From Geomonas anaerohicana (GTDB taxonomy: Bacteria > Desulfobacterota > Desulfuromonadia > Geobacterales > Geobacteraceae): a stretch of DNA of 47,295 bases. The stretch is from NCBI RefSeq assembly GCF_016458305.1, contig NZ_JAEMHL010000019.1:1-47295 (forward strand). Direction: 5' to 3'. The translations under genes and the position numbers were made by a program. Shown here piece by piece: positions 7,668-15,569 of this stretch. The notes below the pieces were generated by a model. The model ran no database searches, was not told where the DNA came from, and saw nothing but the letters and a program-made list of their open reading frames with translations. The number at the start of each line of letters is the position of its first letter. Position 1 is the stretch's first letter.

Positions 7668-8084
7668 GCGGCTCTCCGTTTGGTGGTACTCCCCTTTCTG
7701 ACCTGAATAGTCGAATTCGACACCCACCCCCTTTTCATAAAGCATGCCAGCCACTAAGCATTCTATCCCACGGGCCTGACCTATTCAAGGCCTTATTGGT
7801 CGCATTACCACCCCGTTTCCGCCCGGTGGTCATTCCCCCGCCCCGTGTCCCGAGCACCCACAAAAAACGAGCGAGCACCCTTGCTATTTCATGAACAACT
7901 GCTAAGTTTCTACATTGTGTTTGAAATCTTTAATAATTATCAGGAGGTGTTCACATGATTGTGACGGACTACGACAGCTCATAATCCCGCCGACACCGAA
8001 ATCCCCCCCTAGAACAAATCCGCTGTGGCTTTCTTTCCGGGTCCAGAAGCAGCCTTCATGCGACACCAGAGACAAGGAGGATTT
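7668..8084 (+). promoter_or_regulatory. Leader region of porin-cytochrome cluster 1
   Basis: This ~417-base stretch has no large gene. It holds two CGAGCACCC copies (7851-7880), an AT-rich segment at 7905-7940 suitable for a promoter, a very short ORF with a strong ribosome site at 7955-7984, and then the cytochrome ribosome site. I see no GEMM riboswitch here and could not assign a confident -35/-10 pair. Confidence 0.4.
7955..7984 (+). CDS. Possible nine-residue leader peptide (MIVTDYDSS)
   Basis: CAGGAGGTGTTCAC places a near-perfect Shine-Dalgarno directly ahead of ATG 7955. The frame closes after nine residues at TAA 7982-7984. It lies 100 bases upstream of the first decaheme cytochrome. 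A strong ribosome site on such a short frame could mean translational control of the leader, or a decayed gene start. No regulatory residue run (such as repeated Cys) is present. Confidence 0.3.
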   Translation: MIVTDYDSS

Positions 8085-10829
8085 ATGCAAGAAAAGCTTT
8101 TGAAACGGTTTTCCGCTTTCGTGATTGCATCGACCGCGGCCACCGCTCTGTTGCTGGGCGGCTGCGAAGGGGACCGGGGGCCCAGGGGCGCACAGGGGCC
8201 TGCCGGCACCGGCGCCTTCACCAACCTGAGTTCCTCGACTGCCGACCAGCAGGCCAACATCACCTTCGACCAGCAAAACAGCACCGTCAACAGCGTCACC
8301 ATCAAGAGTCCGCCGGTGGTGACCTTCACGCTGAAGACCGCCAACGGCCAGCCGGTGGAGGGTATCGGCAGAAGGAACGCGTCGGGCCAGTTGACCAACC
8401 TCGCCTTCACCATCGCCAAGCTGGTCCCCGCCAGCAACGGAACCCCGTCGCACTGGGTCAGCTACATCGTGACCACCGCCCCCACCGACGGGTCGGCCCC
8501 CTCCGCCACCAGGCCGACCAGGGACCGGGAAGGGACACTCGAGTCGCTGGGCAACGGCAAGTTCCGCTACACCTTCGCCCGTGATATCAAGCTGGTACAG
8601 AGCCAGGTCAATGCCATGACCTTCAGCGGCAACAACCGCAGAAACGACCTGGGTGACCTCACCTATGACCCGAGCCTCACCCACCGTCTGGTAATCGAGT
8701 ACGGTGGCAACATCGCCAACACCTCGCCGCAGCTGATCTACAAGAACGCCATCAACATCGTCTACGACTTCGTCCCCGCCACCGGCGCCAGGGTGACCTC
8801 GTCGACGACCGGGCAGGCCGAGCGCAACATCGTGCTCACCAAGTACTGCAACGAGTGCCACGGCAACCCGGGCGACCCCAACGATCTCAACCAGCAGGGA
8901 TGGGGCCTGGGGATCACCACCCCGCACGCCGGCCGCGTCGACACCCGCTACTGCGTGGTGTGCCATACCAGCCAGCGCGCCTACGGCAGGGCCATCTCGA
9001 CTCCGACCAACGGCGCCTTCACCGGCAACACCTACGTAACGGCGGACACCACGACGGTCGACCCCGGCTCCGCCACCGATGAGGTGCAGGTCCTGGGCGA
9101 GTTCGTCACCCTGATCCACAAGATCCACATGGGTGAAAACCTGACCGAGACCGGCTACAACTACGCCGGCATCCATTTCAACGAGGTGGCCTACCCCGAA
9201 AGTGCCGCTCTGTGCCGCAAGTGCCACCGCGGCGAGACGGCGCAGCAGCTGGCGGTCACCCCGCAGGGAGACAACTGGCGCACCATGCCCAACCGCAAGG
9301 CGTGCGGCAGCTGCCACGACAACATCCACTTCGCCACCGGCACCAACACCACCGGCCCGGCCCACCCGGTCTACACCAACGATGCGAGCTGCAACGCATG
9401 CCACACGCCGACGGCGATCACCGAATCGCACGCGCAGGCCCTGGTGAGCCCGCTCAACCCGGCCGCTCCGGCGGGGCTGACCAACTTCGAGTACCAGCTC
9501 TCCAGCGCCACCGTGGACGGCAGCAACAACCTCACCATAAAGTTCCGCATCCTCGGTAACGGCACGCCCATCACCCTGGCGACCCCGGCCGCAGGGCTCA
9601 CCACGGCCCTCACCGGCTTCACCGGCAGCCCGAGCTTCCTGCTGGCCTATGCGAAGCCGCAGCTCGAGACCGGCGGCGCCGTCCCGGCCGACTACAACAA
9701 CCTCGGCAAGGTGGCGGCCCAGCCTGATCTCATCTCGATCACGACCCTGCTCAATACCAACAACGCGGCGGTCGGTAACATCACCGGTCCCGACAGCAGC
9801 GGCACCTACACTGCGACCATCAACTCCGCTTCGGCCTTCCCGGTCGGTGCCCAGATGCGCGCCGTCGGCATCCAAAGCTACTTCACCCAGACCGGCTTCG
9901 ACGCCTCCATCGCCGGCCGCCACACCCGTGCCGTCATCATCCCGGTCACCGGCGACGCGGTGCGCCGTACCGTAGTCGACCCTGACAAGTGCAGGAACTG
10001 CCATGAGTTCTTCGAAGCCCATGGCGGCCAGCGCGTCTACCAGACCCAGCTCTGCGTGACCTGCCACAACCCGAACCTGACCACCTCGGGACGCACCATC
10101 ACGGATGCCAAGTTAGCCGGCTTCGCCTTCACCCCGATCCAGCTCGGCATCCTGACCACCTGGGATCCGAACTTCGCCACCAACAGGCTGACCCCGGGTT
10201 ACGCGCTCACGCTTCCCGAGTTCTCCAACAACTTCAAGGACCTGATCCACGGCATCCATGCCGGCGCGACCCGCACCAACCCGATCCGCGACGTGCGTAA
10301 CGGCCCGGGCACCGGCGTCACCCTCATCGAGGGCTCCGAGATCACCTTCCCCAACATGCTGGGCAACTGCGACGCCTGCCACATCACCCAGCAGAGCTAC
10401 ACCCCCGACGTGATCGAGGCGCTGCGCCCGAGGGCGCTGCCGTCGACCCAGGCCGTCGCGGACGGAGCCATCCCGACCACCGCCACCATCAACGCGGCGC
10501 GCGCCACGGTGCCCAATGCGACCGACCTGGTGGTGGCACCGGTAACGGCAGCCTGCGTGGCCTGCCACGACACCCCGCTGGCCAAGGCCCACATGAACGC
10601 CAACGGCGCTCAGCTGGGAGCCGCGCTGGCAGGGCCGTCCAACACCAACATGGGCGTCGCCCGCTCGACCCTGCCCTCGGCCACCGAACAGTGCACCCTG
10701 TGCCACGGCCAGGGGCGCGTCGCCGACGTTATCATCATGCACGGGCAGAACCGCCCGCAGCTGGTCCCCTCCAGCCTCACCACGGGGAGTTCCGCCGCCC
10801 GGATGGTGAAGCTGCTGCTCAACTGGTGA
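8085..10829 (+). CDS. Decaheme OmcA/MtrC-like outer-surface c-type cytochrome, cluster 1
   Basis: ATG 8085 follows AAGGAGG. The 914-residue precursor has a lipoprotein signal (ALLLGGC), so it is probably lipid-anchored at the outer membrane. Ten CXXCH heme motifs are present: CNECH, CVVCH, CRKCH, CGSCH, CNACH, CRNCH, CVTCH, CDACH, CVACH, CTLCH. They fall in two groups of five separated by a beta-rich region of ~170 residues, the two-pentaheme plan of OmcA/MtrC cytochromes. Just after the lipid Cys is a collagen-like run GDRGPRGAQGPAGTG. Family members pass electrons from an outer-membrane conduit to minerals or other extracellular acceptors. It is first in its cluster, unlike the last position in clusters 2 and 3. 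Confidence 0.93.
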   Translation: MQEKLLKRFSAFVIASTAATALLLGGCEGDRGPRGAQGPAGTGAFTNLSSSTADQQANITFDQQNSTVNSVTIKSPPVVTFTLKTANGQPVEGIGRRNASGQLTNLAFTIAKLVPASNGTPSHWVSYIVTTAPTDGSAPSATRPTRDREGTLESLGNGKFRYTFARDIKLVQSQVNAMTFSGNNRRNDLGDLTYDPSLTHRLVIEYGGNIANTSPQLIYKNAINIVYDFVPATGARVTSSTTGQAERNIVLTKYCNECHGNPGDPNDLNQQGWGLGITTPHAGRVDTRYCVVCHTSQRAYGRAISTPTNGAFTGNTYVTADTTTVDPGSATDEVQVLGEFVTLIHKIHMGENLTETGYNYAGIHFNEVAYPESAALCRKCHRGETAQQLAVTPQGDNWRTMPNRKACGSCHDNIHFATGTNTTGPAHPVYTNDASCNACHTPTAITESHAQALVSPLNPAAPAGLTNFEYQLSSATVDGSNNLTIKFRILGNGTPITLATPAAGLTTALTGFTGSPSFLLAYAKPQLETGGAVPADYNNLGKVAAQPDLISITTLLNTNNAAVGNITGPDSSGTYTATINSASAFPVGAQMRAVGIQSYFTQTGFDASIAGRHTRAVIIPVTGDAVRRTVVDPDKCRNCHEFFEAHGGQRVYQTQLCVTCHNPNLTTSGRTITDAKLAGFAFTPIQLGILTTWDPNFATNRLTPGYALTLPEFSNNFKDLIHGIHAGATRTNPIRDVRNGPGTGVTLIEGSEITFPNMLGNCDACHITQQSYTPDVIEALRPRALPSTQAVADGAIPTTATINAARATVPNATDLVVAPVTAACVACHDTPLAKAHMNANGAQLGAALAGPSNTNMGVARSTLPSATEQCTLCHGQGRVADVIIMHGQNRPQLVPSSLTTGSSAARMVKLLLNW

Positions 10830-10931
10830 TGTTCTCTTTCTGACCCGCCGGGGGCGCTCGCGCCCCCGGTTTCATTTGCAACTGCATTTCCCCACCGGCA
10901 ACCAGATCGAACCAAGAAAGGAGGAAATGTT

Positions 10932-12233
10932 TTGAAAATCAAAGCGAAAACAACGACACCGGCGCCCCCCGGCGCGCTCAAGGCGGTGGGGAGCATCCTG
11001 TTGGCCTGCGCCCTCGTCATCTGCGGCCAGCAGGCCGCCGACGCCACCGCGATAAACGGCAATTCCGAGACCATCCTGCGCATGAGGGAAGGGGTTTTCG
11101 GGGAGAACCTCTTCCCGCTCTACGAATACCTGGACCTCGCCGCCAGCGACGCCGCCGGTCCCGGGGCGATCTCCCTGGAGATCGGCGGCTGGGGACGGGT
11201 CGACCTGGGCGACCGCGGCTTCGAGCACCGCACCGACGGGGACATCCAGTACGGCTTCCTGAGCTACCGCGCCAACCGCGGCAACTTCACCGCCAACGCG
11301 GGGCGGCAGTGGGTCGTGGAAGGGGTGGGGACCGAGCGCATCGACGGGCTCTACCTGAGGACCGACCTGCTGGCCGGCTTCACCGCGGCGGCCTACGTCG
11401 GCAACCCGGCCGTGACCCAGCCCGATTTCAACGGCGGCGACCTCATCTACGGCGGCCGGCTGGCCCACTCCATGCCCAAGTACTATTCGATAGGGGTGAG
11501 CGCCCTGAGGACCGAGGTGGACGGCGAAGGGATCCGCGAGGAGGAGGGGGTGGACCTGTGGCTGCACCCGGTGGCCATGGTCGACATCACCGGTCGCTCC
11601 ACCTACAACTCGCTCACCAGGGGATGGATGGAGCATGCCTACACGGCCAGCTTCACCCCGACCGACGCCCTCAGGGTCTCGGCATCGCTGCAAAACGTCC
11701 ACTACGAGGACTACTTCTACCAGGTCACCACCAACACGCTGAGCCTCACCAACGGCTTCATCGCCCCCGGCGAGGAGATGTGGAACGTGGGCGGCAGCGT
11801 AGGCTACAGCGCCACCAAGAACATCGGCCTCTCCGCCGAGTACAACCACTACGAGTACGACCTGGCCGGCGGCGCGGACTACTACGGGGTCACCGGCAAT
11901 TTCGGCACCAGCACCGGGCTCGCCGCCGGGTTGTCCTTCCACCGCATGGACGGCTCGACGGACCGGCTGCGCTACAACCAGTACCGCGCCTGGGCCACCC
12001 AGAAGTTCGGCCCCGCCGACCTCACCCTCGACTTCTTCGACGTGGACTTCGACGGCAGCATCAGCGGGCGGGAGAACACCTTTTCCCTGGCGGCTGCCGC
12101 CGGGTATGATTTCAGCCGCAACCTCAGGGTCGCAGCCGACGTCGACTACATCCGCAGCGCGGACTTCGACAACGAGTTGCGCGGCCTGATCAGGCTCAGC
12201 TATGCCTTCGGCGTCGGAAAGGAGGGGAAATAG
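10932..12233 (+). CDS. Outer-membrane porin of electron conduit, cluster 1
   Basis: This 433-residue protein starts at TTG 10932 behind GGAGG. It has a signal peptide (hydrophobic core VGSILLACALVICG, cleavage near ADA). The rest alternates aromatic and polar residues with many short Tyr/Phe-ended strands, as in a large beta-barrel. It aligns by eye with the porins of clusters 2 and 3 (shared LFPLYEYL, DGDIQYGFLSYR, GGDLIYGGRLA, GWMEHAYT, HRMDGSTDR). Its role should be to house cytochromes across the outer membrane. Its stop shares a G with the GTG of the next gene, showing translational coupling. Confidence 0.88.
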   Translation: MKIKAKTTTPAPPGALKAVGSILLACALVICGQQAADATAINGNSETILRMREGVFGENLFPLYEYLDLAASDAAGPGAISLEIGGWGRVDLGDRGFEHRTDGDIQYGFLSYRANRGNFTANAGRQWVVEGVGTERIDGLYLRTDLLAGFTAAAYVGNPAVTQPDFNGGDLIYGGRLAHSMPKYYSIGVSALRTEVDGEGIREEEGVDLWLHPVAMVDITGRSTYNSLTRGWMEHAYTASFTPTDALRVSASLQNVHYEDYFYQVTTNTLSLTNGFIAPGEEMWNVGGSVGYSATKNIGLSAEYNHYEYDLAGGADYYGVTGNFGTSTGLAAGLSFHRMDGSTDRLRYNQYRAWATQKFGPADLTLDFFDVDFDGSISGRENTFSLAAAAGYDFSRNLRVAADVDYIRSADFDNELRGLIRLSYAFGVGKEGK

Positions 12234-12667
12234 TGAAAAAGACAGCTTATTTAATGGTAATGGGAATCATGCTCTCCTTCCTTTACGCCTGTGCCAACAC
12301 CAACAGCATCGCCCGCGTGCATCCGGAAGAGGTGAAGGGGCTTCCCAGGTGCGCGGAATGCCATACCGACCAATGGACGGCACTGAGCCACCAGACCCAG
12401 GACTTCTACCTGAAGCACAAGATATACGCGGCCCAGCAGCGCGACGCCTGCAACACCTGCCACAAGGAGTCCTTCTGTGTCCGGTGCCACGCGCACAAGG
12501 AAGAGATCAAGCCCAGCGACAGGTACAAGGACCGGCCCGAACTGTCGCTGCCTCACCGGGGCGACTACCTCAGCCGTCACAGGGTTGAGGGGAGGATCAA
12601 CCCCGCTTCCTGCCTGAAATGCCACGGGCGGCAAAACAATGAGAGGTGCAAAACATGTCACAAGTAA
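12233..12667 (+). CDS. Pentaheme c-type cytochrome lipoprotein, cluster 1
   Basis: GTG 12233 overlaps the porin stop by one base, with GGAGGGG upstream. The 144-residue precursor has a lipobox (SFLYAC). Five heme motifs follow: CAECH, CNTCH, CVRCH, CLKCH, CKTCH, ending at the C-terminal Lys. The block LPHRGDYLSRHRVEGRINPASC is nearly identical in the cluster 2 and 3 homologues. The small size and porin linkage suggest it enters or plugs the barrel from the periplasmic side, by analogy with MtrA-type subunits. That topology is inferred. Confidence 0.9.
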   Translation: MKKTAYLMVMGIMLSFLYACANTNSIARVHPEEVKGLPRCAECHTDQWTALSHQTQDFYLKHKIYAAQQRDACNTCHKESFCVRCHAHKEEIKPSDRYKDRPELSLPHRGDYLSRHRVEGRINPASCLKCHGRQNNERCKTCHK

Positions 12668-13503
12668 CCAGACCAACTCAAGCTCTTGCCATGCTTTGGT
12701 GCCTTTTGGTCCTGTCGCTTGTCGGCTGCGGGGATAACAACAACCACGCCAACTTCGATCCCGACAAGGGGGCCCACCCAAGTGACTGGCTCCCGGCCCG
12801 GCACGCGGCAGCAGCCATCGGGCACCTCGAGGACTGCACACCCTGTCACGGCATCGATTTCGGCGGCGGCATCTCCAAGGTCGCCTGCACCGACTGCCAC
12901 ATGGGGAACCAGGTCGACGTCCATCCGCTGGAGTGGGACGGGCGCGATTACGCGCTGCACGGCAGCTGGATCAGGCAGCGGGTCGCCGCCACCGGGATCA
13001 ACCCGGGCCTGCTCACCACCGGGGCGCTGGCAACGACCTACCCCGTGCAAGCCCAGGCCGCCACGGCGCGCTGTGCCACCGCCTTGTGCCACGGCACCGA
13101 CTACCGCGGCGTCCGCAACTCCGGCCCTTCCTGTTTCGACGATCAGCCGGGCGCCGTCGATTCGAGCTGCCACGCGGGGAACGCCTTCTCCGTCCATCCC
13201 CTGGACTGGTTCCCGGCGCGCTTCACGGTGCGGGCGGGGATCGCCATGCCGACCATCCTCCCCGCCCACGGCCCCTACGTCCAGACCTACGGCGCGGCCG
13301 AGTGCATCATCCCGGTCTGCCACGGCAACGGGTCGCCGCCGACCATCAACGTCGGCGTCGGGAGCACCAGGATCACCGGCACCACCCCGACGACGCCGAA
13401 CCCGCAGAACTTCGGCTACCAGGGCTTCACGCACTTCACCACCGGCAGGACGCAGGTCACCGTCACCAACACCGGGCGCCTGTGCGCGGCCTGCCACACC
13501 TAG
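12655..13503 (+). CDS. Hexaheme cytochrome lipoprotein with CX4CH and CX11CH motifs, cluster 1
   Basis: ATG 12655 is chosen (an in-frame GTG lies at 12646); it overlaps the pentaheme gene by 13 bases. The 282-residue precursor has the lipobox LSLVGC. Heme motifs are CTPCH, CTDCH, CATALCH (CX4CH), CFDDQPGAVDSSCH (CX11CH), CIIPVCH (CX4CH) and CAACH. The mix of CX4CH and CXXCH is typical of the Geobacter CxxxxCH/CXXCH cytochrome family. At the fourth site the cluster 2 and 3 homologues have ordinary CTNCH in the same context (SGPAC), so the long motif here looks like an insertion that keeps both Cys and His. It is the last gene before a strong terminator. Confidence 0.88.
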   Translation: MSQVTRPTQALAMLWCLLVLSLVGCGDNNNHANFDPDKGAHPSDWLPARHAAAAIGHLEDCTPCHGIDFGGGISKVACTDCHMGNQVDVHPLEWDGRDYALHGSWIRQRVAATGINPGLLTTGALATTYPVQAQAATARCATALCHGTDYRGVRNSGPSCFDDQPGAVDSSCHAGNAFSVHPLDWFPARFTVRAGIAMPTILPAHGPYVQTYGAAECIIPVCHGNGSPPTINVGVGSTRITGTTPTTPNPQNFGYQGFTHFTTGRTQVTVTNTGRLCAACHT

Positions 13504-13522
13504 CACCGCCCAAAACCTGAAA

Positions 13523-13565
13523 AAAGAAAGGGGGCCCCTGTCCAAGACAGGGGCCCCCTTTCTTT
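13523..13565 (+). terminator. Strong intrinsic terminator ending cluster 1
   Basis: A perfect 20-bp stem (13523-13542 with 13546-13565) has a CAA loop and T-rich 3' side, 20 bases past the hexaheme stop codon. It ends the cluster 1 transcript. Confidence 0.9.
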
Positions 13566-13571
13566 ATCGGA

Positions 13572-13601
13572 GGGGACTGGCTCCGCACGGTGCCTGTCCC
13601 C
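13572..13601. repeat. REP-like palindromic element, copy 3
   Basis: GGGGACTGGCTCCGCA then CGGTGCCTGTCCCC, immediately after the cluster 1 terminator. Same family as the copy at 3449. Confidence 0.85.
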
Positions 13602-13631
13602 TTTGTTTTTGGCTTCGGCAGGCTTGGCCTG

Positions 13632-13742
13632 GTTCCCAAGCTCCAGCTTGGGAACCCCGTATGGCGCAAAGCTCCAGCTTTGCATCCGAGGGAAGCTGGA
13701 GCTTCGGAGAGGCTTTGCGTTCCCAAGGTGGACCTTGGGAAC
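13632..13742. repeat. Array of four short palindromes with AGCT-type cores
   Basis: Four consecutive near-perfect hairpins with two-base loops are seen: GTTCCCAAGCT-CC-AGCTTGGGAAC (13632-13655), GCAAAGCT-CC-AGCTTTGC (13666-13683), GAAGCT-GG-AGCTTC (13692-13705) and GTTCCCAAGGT-GG-ACCTTGGGAAC (13719-13742). They lie between two REP-like copies. The arms differ but the design is constant. Confidence 0.85.
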
Positions 13743-13756
13743 GAGATCAAAAGAGA

Positions 13757-13785
13757 GGGGACTGGCTCCGCAAGGTGCCTGTCCC
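13757..13785. repeat. REP-like palindromic element, copy 4
   Basis: GGGGACTGGCTCCGCA then AGGTGCCTGTCCC, lying between the short-palindrome array and the glpD stop codon, in the same orientation as copy 3. Confidence 0.85.
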
Positions 13786-13808
13786 TTCTGCCGGTCCCTT
13801 CCGCCGGC

Positions 13809-15422
13809 TCACACCTCGCGCAGGGCGTAGGCGACCTCCTCTAGTTCGCGCTTTTGCCGCTCGGTATTCCACCCCAGGTCCGCCGCCATCAGCGCAACCA
13901 CCTCCGGAGCCGCCGCACGGGCGCCCTTGCGATCCAGAAGGGACAACGGGACGCGCCGCTCCAGGAAGTCGAGCGCGCGCAGCGCCATCTCGTGGTGGGC
14001 GGCGTAGAGCACCTCGCCCTTCAGGTAGGGGTGCCCCTGGATCAGCCTGCCTCCGTGCGCCCCCTGGCAGTACAGGGCCACGTCCAGGCACCGGTCGCCG
14101 TAGGAGCGGTACAGGTGCTGGGTGACGTCGGGGGGGAAGCCGTGTCGGCGCTCCAGTTCCCGCAGCAGTTCCTCGCCGAAATGCTCCCCGCCGGCCAGCA
14201 TGATGCGGTCGGTGCGGCAGGGGTGCTGCGGGGTCAGCGCCGCCTTGTTCACCGCGAAGTTCACCGCGTCCAGCGCCATCTTCCGGTAGGAGGTCCACTT
14301 GCCGCCGACGATGGTGATGAGCCCGGTCGGGGAGCAGCTGACCACGTGGTCGCGGGCAAGTTCGGCGGTATCGGCGGTGAAGGGGTCATGCACCAGCGGC
14401 CTAAGCCCCGCCCACGACGCGGTGATGTCGGCGGGCTTGGCACCCAGGTTGAAGTAACGCCGCAGGTGGCGCAGCAGGTAGTCGACGTCCTTCTCCCGCG
14501 CCATCGGCACCTCGCCCTCCTCGGCCGGTTCCTCGGTGGTCCCCACCAGGCAGTTCCCCTCCCAGGGGAGCACGAACAGCACCCGGCCGTCGTCGGTCTT
14601 GGGGATCATGACCCCGGCCCCGACGGGGGCGAAGCTGCCGGGGAGGATGATGTGGATGCCGCGGCTCACCCTGAGCAGGGAGGCGGCGGTGGGGTCGTCC
14701 AGGCGGCGCACGATGTCGGCGGAGGAACCACAGGCGTTGACCACGCAGCGGGCGCGGATCTGCCAGGAGGCCCCCACCAGCGGGTCCCGCACCACGGCTC
14801 CGGCCACCCTCCCCTTCTCCCGCATGAGCGCCACGACCTCGACGTAGTTGCCGACCACCGCCCCTTCCCTGGCGGCGGTCTGCGCCAGGGCCACGTTCAT
14901 GCGCACGTCGTTGAACTGGCCGTCGTAGTACTGCACTCCCCCCTTCAACCCCTCGCCGCGGATCATGGGGAAGCGGCGCAGCATCTCGCCGCGGCCGACG
15001 AAGCGGCTGTGCCCGAGCCCCGCCTCACCGGCCAGGAGGTCGTAGAGCTTGAGCCCCGCCCAGACGTAGGGGACCTGGGCCAGCCCGTAGAGGGGGGTGA
15101 CCAGGGTGAGCCGGTGGCAAAGGTGCGGGGCGATCTTCAGGAGGATGTTGCGCTCGTGCAGTCCGTCGCGGACCAAGTTGAACTGCACGCGGTCCCGGTG
15201 CAGCACGGCCGACTCCAGGTAGCGCACGCCCCCGTGGATGAGCTTGGTGCTCTTGCTGCTGGTGCCGCAGCCGAAGTCGCCGCGCTCCACCAGCGCCACG
15301 GACAGGCCGCGGCTGGCGGCGTCGACCGCGATGCCGCAGCCGGTCGCGCCTCCGCCGATGACCAGCATGTCGAAGGTGCGCCCGCTTTTCAGTATTTCCA
15401 GGTTCGCGTTCCGGTCCGTCAC
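13809..15422 (-). CDS. glpD: FAD-dependent glycerol-3-phosphate dehydrogenase
   Basis: The 537-residue protein oxidises glycerol-3-phosphate to dihydroxyacetone phosphate and passes electrons to the quinone pool at the inner membrane. The FAD-binding fold is clear at the N-terminus (VIGGGATGCGIAVDAASRG), followed by the family signature GTSSKSTKLIHGGVRYLE. The later block IVGGKWTSYRKMA is also typical. The GTG start at 15422 has GGGAGG upstream. It lies 147 bases downstream of glpK in the same direction, so the pair is probably a glycerol-use operon. A large inverted repeat fills the gap between them. Confidence 0.95.
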   Translation of the reverse strand: MTDRNANLEILKSGRTFDMLVIGGGATGCGIAVDAASRGLSVALVERGDFGCGTSSKSTKLIHGGVRYLESAVLHRDRVQFNLVRDGLHERNILLKIAPHLCHRLTLVTPLYGLAQVPYVWAGLKLYDLLAGEAGLGHSRFVGRGEMLRRFPMIRGEGLKGGVQYYDGQFNDVRMNVALAQTAAREGAVVGNYVEVVALMREKGRVAGAVVRDPLVGASWQIRARCVVNACGSSADIVRRLDDPTAASLLRVSRGIHIILPGSFAPVGAGVMIPKTDDGRVLFVLPWEGNCLVGTTEEPAEEGEVPMAREKDVDYLLRHLRRYFNLGAKPADITASWAGLRPLVHDPFTADTAELARDHVVSCSPTGLITIVGGKWTSYRKMALDAVNFAVNKAALTPQHPCRTDRIMLAGGEHFGEELLRELERRHGFPPDVTQHLYRSYGDRCLDVALYCQGAHGGRLIQGHPYLKGEVLYAAHHEMALRALDFLERRVPLSLLDRKGARAAAPEVVALMAADLGWNTERQKRELEEVAYALREV

Positions 15423-15455
15423 TGACTGCCTCCCAAAACCAAAATCTTTAACTCA

Positions 15456-15541
15456 AACAGGGATAAAGGGGATAAAAGGGATAACGACTAAACCAGAATC
15501 TATGGTCTGGCTTTATCCCCTTCATCCCCTTTATCCCTGTT
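15456..15541. repeat. Long inverted repeat between glpK and glpD
   Basis: The left arm AACAGGGATAAAGGGGATAA (from 15456) and right arm ending TTTATCCCTGTT (to 15541) form a near-perfect ~28-30-bp stem around a ~28-base centre that has its own CCAGA/TCTGG pairing. The arms are built from a GGGATAAA-type short repeat. In mRNA it would form a large hairpin between the two glp genes. Confidence 0.85.
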
Positions 15542-15569
15542 CCATGCCTTTGCCTTGCCTGCGCCTTTC

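Noticed and set aside
7840..7890. Sigma-54 (-24/-12) promoter upstream of cluster 1
   Set aside because: GAGCACCCTTGCT resembles the two halves, but the GG to GC spacing is too short.
7902..10067. 721-codon - strand frame over the cluster 1 decaheme gene
   Set aside because: Mirror of the cytochrome; Gly/Val/Arg-rich with no recognisable domain.
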